The position numbers and the translations under genes are program-made. A model generated the notes under the pieces. It was not told the origin of the DNA, ran no database searches, and was given only the letters and a program-made list of their open reading frames with translations. A stretch of 64,000 bases of DNA from Fodinibacter luteus (lineage in GTDB: Bacteria > Actinomycetota > Actinomycetes > Actinomycetales > Dermatophilaceae). Position 1 is the stretch's first letter, and each line of letters opens with the position of its first letter. Location of the stretch: assembly GCF_039541575.1 (NCBI RefSeq), contig NZ_BAABGM010000015.1, positions 282,013 to 346,012 of the forward strand, given 5' to 3'. This document shows positions 45,201-53,451 of this stretch, one piece after another.

Positions 45201-45475
45201 AGGACCTCGGTGCCGGAGCCGCCGGTGTCGTCGCCCTCCGACGAGGCCGAGTGCGCACCCTGCTGCGAGGCCGGCTCAGCCGGGGCACACGTGGCGCCGG
45301 CCGTGCGGTCGAGGACGAGGACGGCATCCGGCGTGAGGGACTGCTCGAGGACGGCGGTGAGGAGCTCGGCGAGGCCGCCCGGGTCGAGGGCGGTGATGAC
45401 GACCGCGGTCACCGACGGCTCGGCCCCGCCGGGGTCGGGCGGGGCTGGCGAGGGACGCGCGGGAGCCAGAGTCAT
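42290..45475 (-). CDS. Giant membrane-bound family 2 glycosyltransferase
   Basis: 1061 residues. The N-terminal GT2 domain (about 20-290) has VTAVVITALDPGGLAELLTA and WLLPVGTTPEPGALVALVDT, then LVALRGWETSFGDVGADLDL followed by WRAHNAGRRVVVVPTARM. After one helix pair (about 300-330) and a cytosolic stretch come roughly ten membrane helices (about 410-760), then an extracytoplasmic C-terminal region and one last helix (about 1030-1055). This whiB-adjacent glycosyltransferase with DUF5719 behind it is a conserved actinobacterial arrangement. The polysaccharide it builds is unknown. ATG at 45475 is 31 bp after the whiB stop, so it is probably co-transcribed. Confidence 0.82.
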   Translation of the reverse strand: MTLAPARPSPAPPDPGGAEPSVTAVVITALDPGGLAELLTAVLEQSLTPDAVLVLDRTAGATCAPAEPASQQGAHSASSEGDDTGGSGTEVLDVAAVVEQARRTHRVPITVQAADRRAPLRAVAHRALLPHDLDGIPTTLAWLLPVGTTPEPGALVALVDTWRRSRSTGLVAPKHVDAEQPHLLRAMSIRTTRGGRLLGRPTPGEPDQGQYDRMTDALAAPFAGSLVERELLVALRGWETSFGDVGADLDLGWRAHNAGRRVVVVPTARMRTAPGVAVGAASTPARRRAARRVALARAPWWAVPFLALWIAVTSVLAAAGLLLLKRPRAAWAELSSIASLDPFRGTASRWRTRHRREVGRRDLRQLFEPRRAVLSEWGDAVHDALVSPRPPIGDEAHDLTPRSWFAKVVRHPGVFAAAAATLVAAASGRSLGVGVVTGAGSGLSGGELVGNRADASVLWHAWTDGWTGAGLGGPDPVGPTAALLAVPAWLVAHLPLVPDPASPAGLVAALLVILGMPLAAVSAYLALRPVAAARWVRGVAALAWATTGVASAAVAQGRLGALVALVLLPPLACGLWLLATRRSTATSAFATALAGVVLGAFAPVLLALFVVLALVILVVRRGARLHALVVAVVPVMVLGPWLVRSAEASWPVLVAGAGLGQWGGTVPQPWELALLNTGGPGAPIVWTSVPLIAVATLSLVRGRAWGSASTSLAVLAPLLLALALVAPSVRLGTVPAGVDGAGEPITLWSGTMLLPLALVVVLALTRGLDGIPLRRPRAGGRVRALSRRGAATFGVLAVLASAGGVVWATFGTELAPWRDPRPAVSVDQAEGAFATRALFVSPGERGAGYRFVGREASDVVRPLPAVADADGALAERVSTVLGDASTGSALFADTATDLLAVRSGVVPEVTRRLDATEGLQRIAPRDGWEMWRVSPTGGDQALVAPPRLRLETDSGAPSLVTTTGQHAATSTTVDAPEGGRLVVAEPQGWAEHAVVTADGVVLAPVAGTATPTFELPPGSSRLTITVADPAFWWHVGQVVAVLALAFLAVPFGRRESRVGAR

Positions 45476-45505
45476 GCGGTCAGGTGTGGACGGGTGTCCC
45501 CGTCG

Positions 45506-45781
45506 TCACACCGCACGCTTCTTGAGCTTGCGACGCTCGCGCTCGGACAGGCCGCCCCAGATGCCGAAGCGCTCGTCGTTCTCGAGGGCGTACTCGAGGC
45601 ACTCGGCCCGCACCTCGCACCCGACGCAGACCTTCTTGGCCTCCCGGGTGGAGCCCCCCTTCTCGGGGAAGAACGCCTCCGGGTCGGTCTGGGCGCACAG
45701 CGAGCGCTCCTGCCACGACAGGCCGCTCTCGTCGCCACCTTCGTCGTCCAGCAAACCGTCGATCAGATACAGCTCGTGCAT
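45506..45781 (-). CDS. whiB2: WhiB-family transcription factor (WhiB2/WhmD-like)
   Basis: 91 residues from ATG 45781. Four Cys at 29, 52, 55 and 61 (CAQTDPEAFFPEKGGSTREA...CVGCEVRAEC) bind the [4Fe-4S] cluster; GIWGGLS (73-79) is the turn contacting the sigma factor, and RERRKLKKR is the basic DNA-binding tail. Location beside fbiA and a mannose-metabolism block equals whiB2 (Rv3260c) of M. tuberculosis, which controls septation and division. A good sigma-70-type promoter lies about 60 bp upstream. The longer frame to 45835 is not supported. Confidence 0.92.
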   Translation of the reverse strand: MHELYLIDGLLDDEGGDESGLSWQERSLCAQTDPEAFFPEKGGSTREAKKVCVGCEVRAECLEYALENDERFGIWGGLSERERRKLKKRAV

Positions 45782-45842
45782 CGTTCCCTCCTCGACCCTC
45801 GACCCGGTGCCGCCGGATGGAGAGCCGGAGCACATGCATGGA

Positions 45843-45872
45843 ATTACAAGCGTGTCATACGCTCCGAGTCAA
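45843..45872 (-). promoter_or_regulatory. Probable whiB promoter (minus strand)
   Basis: On the minus strand TTGACT (45872-45867) is followed by 18 bases and TGTAAT (45848-45843), both close to the sigma-70/HrdB consensus. The local region is unusually AT-rich for this genome. The -10 box lies about 60 bases before the whiB ATG, leaving a normal leader. Confidence 0.55.
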
Positions 45873-46047
45873 GCCGGATGGTGTAAATACCTTGCTTTTC
45901 CCGGCGAGTCGTCGGCGAGTCATCCTCCTGCGAGCACCTGCGGGACGCCGCGGGCTCGGGCTCGCAGCACCGCTCACCCACCCCCGGTGCCGCCCGGGCA
46001 CCCGCCCGGGCACCCACCCGTTCGCCGCGGCTGGGAGACTGTCCGCC

Positions 46048-47025
46048 ATGCACATCACGGCCATCGCCGGCGGCGTCGGCGGCGCCCGCTTCGTCCGCGG
46101 ACTGCGCCACCACCTCGACACGACGCCGGGGCTCGCGGACTCCACGATCACGGTCGTCGCGAACACCGGCGACGACATCACCCTGTTCGGCCTGCGGGTC
46201 TGTCCCGACGTCGACACGCTGCTCTACACGCTCGGCGACGGCGTGCACGAGGGGCAGGGCTGGGGCCGCGCCGACGAGAGCCACCGCGTGCAGGCGGAGC
46301 TCGCCGCCTACGGTGCGGTGCCGCAGTGGTTCGCGCTCGGCGACCTCGACATCGCCACCCACGTCGTGCGCTCACAGTGGCTCGGGCAGGGCGTCTCCCT
46401 GAGCGAGGTGACGGCCCACCTCGCCGCCCGCTGGGGGCTGCCCGAGCGCCGCATCGAGCTGCTGCCGATGACCGACGTGCCGGTCGAGACCCACGTCGTC
46501 GTCGACGACGGCGAGGGGAGCGAGCGGGCCATCCACTTCCAGGAGTGGTGGGTGCGCCACCAGGCCGCGATCGACGCCAGGCGGTTCGTCGTCGCCGGTC
46601 TCGACCGGGCCACGCCGGCGCCCGGGGTGCTCGACGCGATCCGCCGCGCCGACGTCGTGCTCCTGCCCCCGAGCAACCCCGTCGTGTCGATCGGCATCGT
46701 CCTCGGCGTGCCGGGGGTGCGCGACGCGCTGCGTGGCACGAACGCCCCCGTCGTCGGGGTCTCGCCGCTCATCTCGGGACGCCCGGTGCGCGGGCACGCC
46801 GACGCCTGCCTCGCCGCGATCGGGGTCGAGCAGACCGCCCAGGCCGTCGCCGGGCTCTACGAGGACTTCCTCGACGGCTGGCTCGTCGACCCCGCCGACG
46901 CGGCGACGACCCTGCGCCGGGCGCGGGTCGAGGTCTTCGACGGCCCGCTCCTCATGTCCGACGTCGAGGCGAGCGCGCGCATCGCGGCACACGCCCTGCG
47001 GCTCGCCGAGACGGGGCGCGCGTGA
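46048..47025 (+). CDS. fbiA: 2-phospho-L-lactate/phosphoenolpyruvyl transferase (F420 pathway)
   Basis: 325 residues from ATG 46048. ITAIAGGVGGARFVRGL at the N-terminus, VVANTGDDITLFGLRVCPDV, then ALGDLDIATHV and VLLPPSNPVVSIGIVLGVPG, are the CofD/FbiA signature for binding the deazaflavin Fo and the nucleotide-activated donor. The enzyme joins Fo to a phosphoenolpyruvyl or lactyl group to make (dehydro)F420-0. The stop overlaps fbiB by four bases (GTGA), so the two are co-translated. It is divergent from whiB, as in M. tuberculosis. Confidence 0.94.
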   Translation: MHITAIAGGVGGARFVRGLRHHLDTTPGLADSTITVVANTGDDITLFGLRVCPDVDTLLYTLGDGVHEGQGWGRADESHRVQAELAAYGAVPQWFALGDLDIATHVVRSQWLGQGVSLSEVTAHLAARWGLPERRIELLPMTDVPVETHVVVDDGEGSERAIHFQEWWVRHQAAIDARRFVVAGLDRATPAPGVLDAIRRADVVLLPPSNPVVSIGIVLGVPGVRDALRGTNAPVVGVSPLISGRPVRGHADACLAAIGVEQTAQAVAGLYEDFLDGWLVDPADAATTLRRARVEVFDGPLLMSDVEASARIAAHALRLAETGRA

Positions 47026-48116
47026 CGGCATCCCGGATGCCGGCGCACCGGCTCCCGGGAACCCTCACCGTCGTGCCCGTCACCGGGGTCGGGGAGGTCG
47101 TCCCGGGTGACGACCTCGCGTCCGTGCTGCTCGACGCCCTCGCCGGCGCGGAGGTCGCGGTCGAGCCGGGCGACTGCCTCGTCGTCTCGAGCAAGGTCGT
47201 CTCGAAGGCGCTCGGGCTCACGTGGACGGGCAGTCGCGAGGATGCCGTGGCGGCCGGCACGGTGCGCGTCGTCGCCGAGCGCGCGGGCGAGGGTCACGTG
47301 ACCCGGGTCGTCGAGGCAGTGGCCGGACCGGTCATGGCCGCGGCGGGGGTCGACGCCTCGAACACCGGCCCGACGGATGCGCTACTCGTGCTGCCGGACG
47401 ACCCGGACGCCGAGGCGGCCCGGCTGCGGGGCGCGGTGCTCGACCGGCTCGGCCTCGAGGCGTCCGCGCCGCTCGCGGTCGTGCTCAGCGACACCGCGGG
47501 GCGGCCGTGGCGCGCCGGCCTGGCCGACCTCGCGCTCGGCAGCGCCGGGCTGAGGGTGCTCGACGACCTGCGGGGTGCACACGACCACGACGGCCGCCTG
47601 CTCGCGGTCACGGTGCGGGCCGTCGCGGACGAGGTGGCCGCCGCGGCCGACCTCGTCAAGGGGAAGGCGGACGGCATCCCCGCGGCCCTGGTGCGCGGGC
47701 TCGATGCCGGGTGGTTCGCGGACGAGGCCCCGGGGGCTCGCTCGCTCGTGCGGACCGGCCCCGGCGACTGGTTCGCGCTCGGCGACGTCGAGGCGGTGCG
47801 GGCCGCGCTCGGGGTGGAACCGGGGTCGGCGGCGTCGACGGAGGTCGGGGTCGTCCCGGCGCGACCGGAGGAGGACCTCGGGCCCCGGGTCGGGCGGGTC
47901 GTGGCGCTCGCGCTGCACGACGTGCCGGAGGGGTCGGCGGACGTCGGTGTCGACGAGGCGAGCGGGAGGGCCGAGGTGACGCTCGCGGCATCCGACGACT
48001 ACGAGCTCGGGCGGCTCGTGACGCGCTGCGAGGTGGCGGCCCACAGCGAGCGGCTGCGTGCCCGGGTGACCGCGCGAGGGGTCCGCTCGGTCACCGTCGC
48101 CCTGTCCCGGGGCTGA
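47022..48116 (+). CDS. fbiB: Coenzyme F420-0:L-glutamate ligase, short FbiB
   Basis: 364 residues from GTG 47022. The CofE domain is clear: VSSKVVSKALGLTW, ARVVAE-like linker, VVLSDTAGRPWRAGLADLAL, GSAGLRVLDDLRG, DEVAAAADLVKGKADGIPAA, LVRG. It adds the gamma-linked glutamates of F420. Typical actinobacterial FbiB is about 450 residues with a C-terminal FMN-dependent nitroreductase-like domain that reduces dehydro-F420-0. Here only about 110 residues follow CofE, without recognisable nitroreductase motifs. An open frame continues far upstream (from 38988) in this phase, but it is accidental. Confidence 0.88.
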   Translation: MTASRMPAHRLPGTLTVVPVTGVGEVVPGDDLASVLLDALAGAEVAVEPGDCLVVSSKVVSKALGLTWTGSREDAVAAGTVRVVAERAGEGHVTRVVEAVAGPVMAAAGVDASNTGPTDALLVLPDDPDAEAARLRGAVLDRLGLEASAPLAVVLSDTAGRPWRAGLADLALGSAGLRVLDDLRGAHDHDGRLLAVTVRAVADEVAAAADLVKGKADGIPAALVRGLDAGWFADEAPGARSLVRTGPGDWFALGDVEAVRAALGVEPGSAASTEVGVVPARPEEDLGPRVGRVVALALHDVPEGSADVGVDEASGRAEVTLAASDDYELGRLVTRCEVAAHSERLRARVTARGVRSVTVALSRG

Positions 48117-48533
48117 GCCCCGGGGCGTCGCAGGTTCGTTGTGCAGCGAAAGTCCGCTGCGCCGGCGCGATGGTGTAGTGAGCGAATCGCTGCAGGTCAG
48201 CGCCCCATCAGCCGGTCGGCGGGGGTGTGGATGGGCCGTTCGGCCACCGTTTCGCGCCCGGGGCTTTCGGGGTCGAGAGCGGGCCGCGGACTCGGCTAGC
48301 GTCTCATCCGTCGCGGTCCACGAGGGCCGCGACCGTCGCGGGTCGAGCATGGGCCCGACGACGACGGGGGACCTCGTCGTGCTGGCGACCCGCCAGGTCG
48401 TATGTCGTCGGTGACGCCGTCTCGTACCGGATGCCGGAGGGGGCACCCGGTGCGAGCCGGCGGTCATCCGCGGGTGACGGTCGGCTCGGCGTCGAGGGCT
48501 TCACCACTCGTGGATCACCGCGCCCGGGTCGCT
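48117..48533. other. Gene-free region between fbiB and the glycosylase gene
   Basis: About 0.4 kb between convergent genes. No convincing coding frame, RNA or terminator was recognised. Confidence 0.4.
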
Positions 48534-48690
48534 CAGCGACCCCGGACCGGGAGGTGCGTGCGCGGCGCCATCCGCGGGCCTCACGCCGGTCAGCGACCCC
48601 GGACCGGGAGGTGCGTGCGCGGAGCCATCCGCGGGCCTCACGCCGGTCAGCGACCCCGGACCGGGAGGTGCGTGCGCGGAGCCATCCGCG
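48534..48690. repeat. 57-bp tandem repeats at the 3' end of the glycosylase gene
   Basis: Units start at 48534, 48591 and 48648 (the third is partial), beginning CAGCGACCCCGGACCGGGAG. The unit length is 19 codons. The glycosylase stop at 48647-48649 lies at the edge of the third unit, so its last codons (PRTHLPVRGR) are repeat-derived. Confidence 0.93.
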
Positions 48691-49687
48691 GCCCCCGGCG
48701 CGGCCGGAACGCGCCGGACAGCTCGAGGAGGCGCTGGACGCGGTAGCGGTGGCCGGCATAGGGCTCGAGGAGCTCGGCGAGGCCGTCGTCGTCGACGGGC
48801 GTGCCGGTGAGCGCCCAGCCGATGTCCTTGGCGACGTGGTAGTCGCCGAAGCTCACCTCGTCGGGCAGCCCGAGCGCCCGCTGCGCGACCTCGGCCCACG
48901 TCCAGCGCCCGATGCCGGGCAGCGCCCGGAGGCGGGCGCGCGCAGCGTCGGTGGGCAGGTCGGCGCACTCCTCGAGTCGCCCCGCGTGGCGGACCGCCCG
49001 CACGACGGTGCGCGAGCGCTGCGGGTCGACGCCGGCGGCGAGCCACTCCCACGACGGGATGCCGGCCCAGCCGGTCGCGTCGGGCGGCACCACGAGGCGC
49101 AGCTCGCGACCCGGACCCGGGGCGGGCTCCCCGAACCGCCGGACGAGCCGCCGGTAGCCGGCGAACGCCTCCTGCCCGGTGACCTTCTGCTCGATGACCG
49201 ACGGCACGAGCGCCTGGAGCACGAGGCCCGAACGGGGGACGCGCCACCCGCCGTGGGCCCGCCAGGCCTGCGCGACCTGCGAGTGGTGGGGCGCGAAGCC
49301 GGTGGGGTCGTCGTGCTCGCCGAGGAGGGCGGGGACCTGCTCGAGCGCCCACGCCGCGCCGGGCCCCCACGCGTCGGCCGTCACCTCGCTCGCCGTGGGC
49401 TGGGCCGACAGGCGCAGGGTGACCGGGCCGTCGGGCGTGCGCCACGCGAACCACCACCCGGCGGCGTCCCGGTGGCTCGTCGGGTCGCCTGCCCCACGCC
49501 GGAAGACGCCGAGCACCGCCCCGAGCGGCACCGGTCGCGACGTGCGCACGACCCGGGTGGAGCCCCCCGCGGCACGCGCAGGCCGCACCGAGCCCCGGGA
49601 CCCACCGGCATCCGCCATGGCACCGGCGACGCCCGCGGCACCGGCGACGCTCGTGGCACCGGGGCCAGCGGCGGTGGGGTCGGTCAC
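48647..49687 (-). CDS. DNA-3-methyladenine glycosylase (AlkA-like, HhH-GPD)
   Basis: 346 residues from GTG 49687, preceded by GAGGAG at a good distance. The HhH-GPD core is visible as LVPSVIEQKVTGQEAFAGYR, then LRALPGIGRWTWAEVAQRAL (the helix-hairpin-helix) and DEVSFGDYHVAKDIGW with the catalytic Asp after SFG. It removes alkylated bases in base-excision repair. The N-terminal 40 residues are Ala/Gly-rich and unconserved, so a later start is possible. The C-terminal tail comes from a tandem repeat. Confidence 0.82.
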   Translation of the reverse strand: MTDPTAAGPGATSVAGAAGVAGAMADAGGSRGSVRPARAAGGSTRVVRTSRPVPLGAVLGVFRRGAGDPTSHRDAAGWWFAWRTPDGPVTLRLSAQPTASEVTADAWGPGAAWALEQVPALLGEHDDPTGFAPHHSQVAQAWRAHGGWRVPRSGLVLQALVPSVIEQKVTGQEAFAGYRRLVRRFGEPAPGPGRELRLVVPPDATGWAGIPSWEWLAAGVDPQRSRTVVRAVRHAGRLEECADLPTDAARARLRALPGIGRWTWAEVAQRALGLPDEVSFGDYHVAKDIGWALTGTPVDDDGLAELLEPYAGHRYRVQRLLELSGAFRPRRGPRMAPRTHLPVRGR

Positions 49688-49851
49688 GGCTCTCCTCGGG
49701 GGTCGTCCCGACGATCTCCTCGGGGGTCGTCCCGACGAGCGTAGACGGGCCGGCAGACAGGGTGAGCGGACAGCGTGACTCCCCCCACCGATCGGCGCCG
49801 ACAGGCCCCGGGTGCGAGACGATGGAGGCAGCCGCACCGAGGAGTTCCGCC

Positions 49852-50775
49852 ATGAGCGCTCCCGCCATCGAGGTCCACCAGCTCACGAAGTCCTTCGGCG
49901 CCACGACGGCGCTCGACCACTTCGACCTCGTCGTCCAGCCCGGTGAGGTCACCGGGTTCCTCGGCCCCAACGGCGCCGGGAAGACGACCACGATCCGGAT
50001 CCTGCTCGGGCTGATCCGCGCCGACGGGGGCACGGCCAGGGTGCTCGGGAAGGACCCGTGGCAGGACGCCGTCGAGCTGCACCCCCGCCTCGCCTACGTG
50101 CCCGGCGACGTCGCACTGTGGCCGAGCCTCACCGGAGGTGAGACGCTCGACCTGCTCGCCCGCATGCACGGCCGGGTCGACACGGCGCGCCGGGACCGGC
50201 TCGTCGAGCGCTTCGAGCTCGACCCGGCGAAGAAGGTGCGCGCCTACTCCACCGGCAACCGGCAGAAGGTGGCCCTCGTCGCGGCGCTGTCGACCGACGC
50301 CGAGCTCTTCCTCCTCGACGAGCCGACCGCCGGGCTCGACCCGCTCATGGAGGCCGCCTTCCGCGACGAGGTCGCCGCGCTGCGCACCCGCGGCGTGACG
50401 GTGCTGCTCAGCAGCCACATCCTCGGCGAGGTGGAGCGGCTGTGCGACACGGTGACGATCATCCGCGACGGGCGCGCGGTCGAGGCCGGCAACCTCGCCG
50501 AGCTGCGCCACCTCACCCGGTCGACGGTGACCCTGCGCACCCGCTGCGACCTCCGGCGCCCCGGTGGGCTCGCCTGCCTCGCGGCGGTACCCGGCATCCA
50601 CGACCTCTCGGTCGACGGCGACCTCGTGACGTTCGAGGCCGACGCGGAGCACATCCGCGACCTCGTCTCGGCCCTGACGTGGCTCGACATCACCGACATC
50701 ACGTGGGAACGCGCCTCGCTCGAGGACCTCTTCCTGCGGCACTACACGACGGTCGGAGGGACGGCCCCCCGATGA
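49852..50775 (+). CDS. ABC transporter ATP-binding protein
   Basis: 307 residues from ATG 49852 (GAGGAG upstream). Walker A GPNGAGKT lies at 38-45, a signature variant YSTGNRQK at 132-139 replaces LSGGQ, Walker B is LLDEPTAGLDP, and the H-loop is SSHIL. This form of signature is typical for the ATPase of ABC-2-type exporters annotated as polyketide-antibiotic or drug exporters. The stop overlaps the permease start (ATGA), so they form a two-gene exporter. The substrate is unknown. Confidence 0.9.
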   Translation: MSAPAIEVHQLTKSFGATTALDHFDLVVQPGEVTGFLGPNGAGKTTTIRILLGLIRADGGTARVLGKDPWQDAVELHPRLAYVPGDVALWPSLTGGETLDLLARMHGRVDTARRDRLVERFELDPAKKVRAYSTGNRQKVALVAALSTDAELFLLDEPTAGLDPLMEAAFRDEVAALRTRGVTVLLSSHILGEVERLCDTVTIIRDGRAVEAGNLAELRHLTRSTVTLRTRCDLRRPGGLACLAAVPGIHDLSVDGDLVTFEADAEHIRDLVSALTWLDITDITWERASLEDLFLRHYTTVGGTAPR

Positions 50776-52520
50776 CGGCCCACGGCACCCGCATCGTCTC
50801 GGGGACCAAGCCCGCCCCCGGTCGCCACGCCGCGGCGCACCGGACCAGGGCACCGGAGGGGCGCACGCCTCGTCCGGCCCTCCTCGGGGACCGGACGGGC
50901 GGCTCGCACGGGAGCCCACGGCATCCGTATGCCGGGTCGCGGCGGCTGCTGCGGCTCGCCCTGCGAGAGGACCGGCTGCGCATCGTGCTGTGGACCGTCG
51001 GCCTCACGAGCATGGCCCTGTTCACGGCGCCGTCGGTCGAGTCCGCGTACGGGGGCGCGGAGGGCATGGAGGCGCGGGCCGCGGTGGCGGGCAACCCGGC
51101 CGCGGTGCTCATCAACGGCCCGACCTTCGCACCCGACAACGACACCCTCGGGTCGATGATCGCGAGCGAGCTCGGGATGATGACCTTCCTCGCCGTCGGG
51201 GTCATGAGCATCCTGCTCGTCGTGCGGCACACCCGGGCCGAGGAGGACTCGGGGCGCAGCGACCTCGTCCGGGCGCTCGGGAACGGCCGCTTCGCGCCGG
51301 CCGTCGCCGCGCTCGGCTCGATGACGGTGGCCAACCTCGCGGTGGCGACCGGCATGTTCCTCGGGCTCCAGGGCCACGGCCTGCCAGGGGTCGACCTCGT
51401 CGCGTTCAGCCTGTCGATCGCGGCGGCCGGCGTGGTCTTCGGTGCGCTCGCCGCCGTCACCGCCCAGGTGGCCGACCACGCGCGCCCCGCGAGCGCGATG
51501 GCGCTCACCGTGCTCGGCCTGTCGTACGTGCTGCGCGGCATCGGCGACGCGCGCGACCCCGTCGACGGATCGTGGCTGTCGTGGGTGTCGCCGCTCGCGT
51601 GGCTGCAGCAGATGCGGCCGTGGGTCGAGCTGCGGTGGTGGCCGCTCGCCCTCACCCTCGCCGCCGCGGTGGGACTCGTCGGCCTCGCGTCGGTGCTCGG
51701 CGCACGGCGCGACCTCGGCGCCGGCCTCGTGCCCTCTCGCGCCGGGCGGAGCACCGCCCGGCCCTGGCTGTCGTCCCCGGCCGGCCTCGCGGCGCACGAG
51801 CTGCGCGGCGACCTCATCGCGTGGGGCGCCGGCCTCGCGGCGTTCGCCATCCTCTTCGGGGCGCTGACGACGACGATGGAGCAGGCGCTGGCCGACGTGC
51901 CCATGATGCAGGACTGGATGGCCCTCGACCCCGGTGCCGTGCGCGACAGCCTGCTCGCCGCGATGATCTCGTACTTCACGGTCGGCACGGCGGCCTTCGC
52001 GGTGTCCGCGACCCTGCACCTGCACCACGAGGAGGATGCCGGGACCGCCGCCGTCGCGGTCGTCGACGGGCCCGGTCGGCTGCGCTGGCTGCTGTCGTGG
52101 GTGGCGGTCGTCGCCGCCGCGACGGTCGTCGTCCAGGTGCTCGGCGGCCTGGGGCTCGGCATCGGGTTCGGCATCGACACCGGCGACTGGTCGGGGGCGC
52201 TCGACCTCGTCGTGCACTCGCTCGTCGGGGTGCCGGCCGTGCTCGTGTTCGTCGGGGTCGTCGTGGCCCTGTTCGGCCTCGTGCCGCGGCTCGTCATGCT
52301 CGCGTGGGCCCTCGTGAGCTGGGCGCTGTTCGCGATGATCTTCGGGATGCTGCTCGAGCTGCCCGAGTGGGCGATGAGCCTCTCCCCCATCGAGGCGAGC
52401 CCGCGGGTGCCCTACGAGGACCTCGCGGTGACCCCGCTCATCGTGCTGCTCGGCATCACGCTCGTGCTCGGCGTCGCCGGCACGCTCGGCTTCCTGCGCC
52501 GCGACATCGACCAGCGGTGA
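50772..52520 (+). CDS. ABC-2-type exporter permease
   Basis: 582 residues with a Pro/Arg-rich cytosolic N-terminus (about 1-58) and about 12 membrane helices in two homologous halves (each opening ALREDRLRIVLWTVGLTSMA and HELRGDLIAWGAGLAAFAIL). This duplicated layout is typical of the exporter-of-polyketide-antibiotics group. The C-terminus is TLGFLRRDIDQR, the usual cytosolic end. Coupled to the ATPase gene by a four-base overlap. An efflux role is inferred from family only. Confidence 0.87.
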   Translation: MTAHGTRIVSGTKPAPGRHAAAHRTRAPEGRTPRPALLGDRTGGSHGSPRHPYAGSRRLLRLALREDRLRIVLWTVGLTSMALFTAPSVESAYGGAEGMEARAAVAGNPAAVLINGPTFAPDNDTLGSMIASELGMMTFLAVGVMSILLVVRHTRAEEDSGRSDLVRALGNGRFAPAVAALGSMTVANLAVATGMFLGLQGHGLPGVDLVAFSLSIAAAGVVFGALAAVTAQVADHARPASAMALTVLGLSYVLRGIGDARDPVDGSWLSWVSPLAWLQQMRPWVELRWWPLALTLAAAVGLVGLASVLGARRDLGAGLVPSRAGRSTARPWLSSPAGLAAHELRGDLIAWGAGLAAFAILFGALTTTMEQALADVPMMQDWMALDPGAVRDSLLAAMISYFTVGTAAFAVSATLHLHHEEDAGTAAVAVVDGPGRLRWLLSWVAVVAAATVVVQVLGGLGLGIGFGIDTGDWSGALDLVVHSLVGVPAVLVFVGVVVALFGLVPRLVMLAWALVSWALFAMIFGMLLELPEWAMSLSPIEASPRVPYEDLAVTPLIVLLGITLVLGVAGTLGFLRRDIDQR

Positions 52521-52635
52521 GCCTTGGCCGTCGGGCCCCTCGCTTGCGTCCGGCACCTTGGGGGCCTGAGGCCCCAACCTGCCGGACGTCCCGCGGGGGC
52601 GGGGGCGGCGCCATGGGGGCGGGAGTGGTGCGGAC

Positions 52636-53451
52636 TCAGTGGACGCGGCGCGGCGGCACCCGAAGCGGCGGGCCGGCCGGCACGGCATCCCCCGCGAAGG
52701 CCGCCCAGACGTACGTCGGGGCGAGCGGTCGTGCGGCGGCGAGCACCGGCGTCGGAACCCGCTCGACCCACGACGGCACGTTGTCGTCGGCCGAGAACGT
52801 GCGCGGGTCGGCGAGCACCGGGAGCGTGTAGTCCCAGACCGTGTAGTCGGCGAAGAGCCGGCGCAGTCCCGCGGGGGTGTAGTAGCGCTCGTAGTAGTGC
52901 TCGCCCTTCCCCGTCGCCCGCAGGTAGCGGTCGGCGGCGCCGCGAGGTAGCCACGACAGGAAGGGCAGGCGGTGGTGCGGCTCGATGACCTGCCACCGGT
53001 GCCCGACGCCGAGGTAGAGCAGCCCGCCGGGCCGCAGCACCCGGTGGATGTCGGCGACGACCGCCTCGGGGTCGACGACGTGCTCGTAGATGTGGTTGAG
53101 CACGACGACGTCGACCGACCCGTCGTCGAAGGGCAGGTCCTCGCCCCGGGCGAGGCGGAAGTCGACGCGCTCACCGAAGCGGGCCCGGGCCTTCTCGAGC
53201 CCCGGCTCGTCGATGTCGACCCCGCTCGTGCTCGCCCCCGCGAGGGCGAGCTCGTCGGCGATGAACCCGGCCGAGCAGCCGACGTCGACCGCACGGAGCC
53301 CGTCGAGAGAGCCGACCCCGAGGGCGTGCCGGACGACGGCGATGATCTTGGCCGCCTTCTTGCGGCGGGCCTGCTCGTCGAGCATCTTCGCCATGATCTC
53401 GGAGTAGGCGAGCTGCTCCTCGCGGCCGTGGGTGCCCGGGTCGTCGCTCAC
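52636..53451 (-). CDS. Class I SAM-dependent methyltransferase
   Basis: 271 residues from GTG 53451, overlapping the upstream membrane gene by four bases (GTGA). LRAVDVGCSAGFIADELALA is motif I, SGVDIDEPGLEKARARF is motif II, and DLPFDDGSVDVVVLNHIYEHVV plus IHRVLRPGGLLYLGVG are the UbiE/Methyltransf_11 post-motifs. It is the last gene of the second glycan operon, so it probably methylates a sugar or lipid intermediate there. The reading frame runs on to 54306 without support. Confidence 0.85.
   Translation of the reverse strand: MSDDPGTHGREEQLAYSEIMAKMLDEQARRKKAAKIIAVVRHALGVGSLDGLRAVDVGCSAGFIADELALAGASTSGVDIDEPGLEKARARFGERVDFRLARGEDLPFDDGSVDVVVLNHIYEHVVDPEAVVADIHRVLRPGGLLYLGVGHRWQVIEPHHRLPFLSWLPRGAADRYLRATGKGEHYYERYYTPAGLRRLFADYTVWDYTLPVLADPRTFSADDNVPSWVERVPTPVLAAARPLAPTYVWAAFAGDAVPAGPPLRVPPRRVH

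Noticed and set aside
42374..45886. An 1170-codon plus-strand frame opposite the giant glycosyltransferase
   Set aside because: Shadow of the minus-strand gene: extremely Gly/Arg/Glu-rich with no domain signature. The minus frame has GT2 motifs and coupled overlaps.
38988..48116. A single plus-strand open frame of 3042 codons
   Set aside because: It runs antisense or out of phase through DUF3499, DUF5719, the giant glycosyltransferase and whiB, all of which have clear family motifs. It is Arg/Pro/Ala-rich noise caused by high GC. Only its last 364 codons (from 47022) are the real fbiB.
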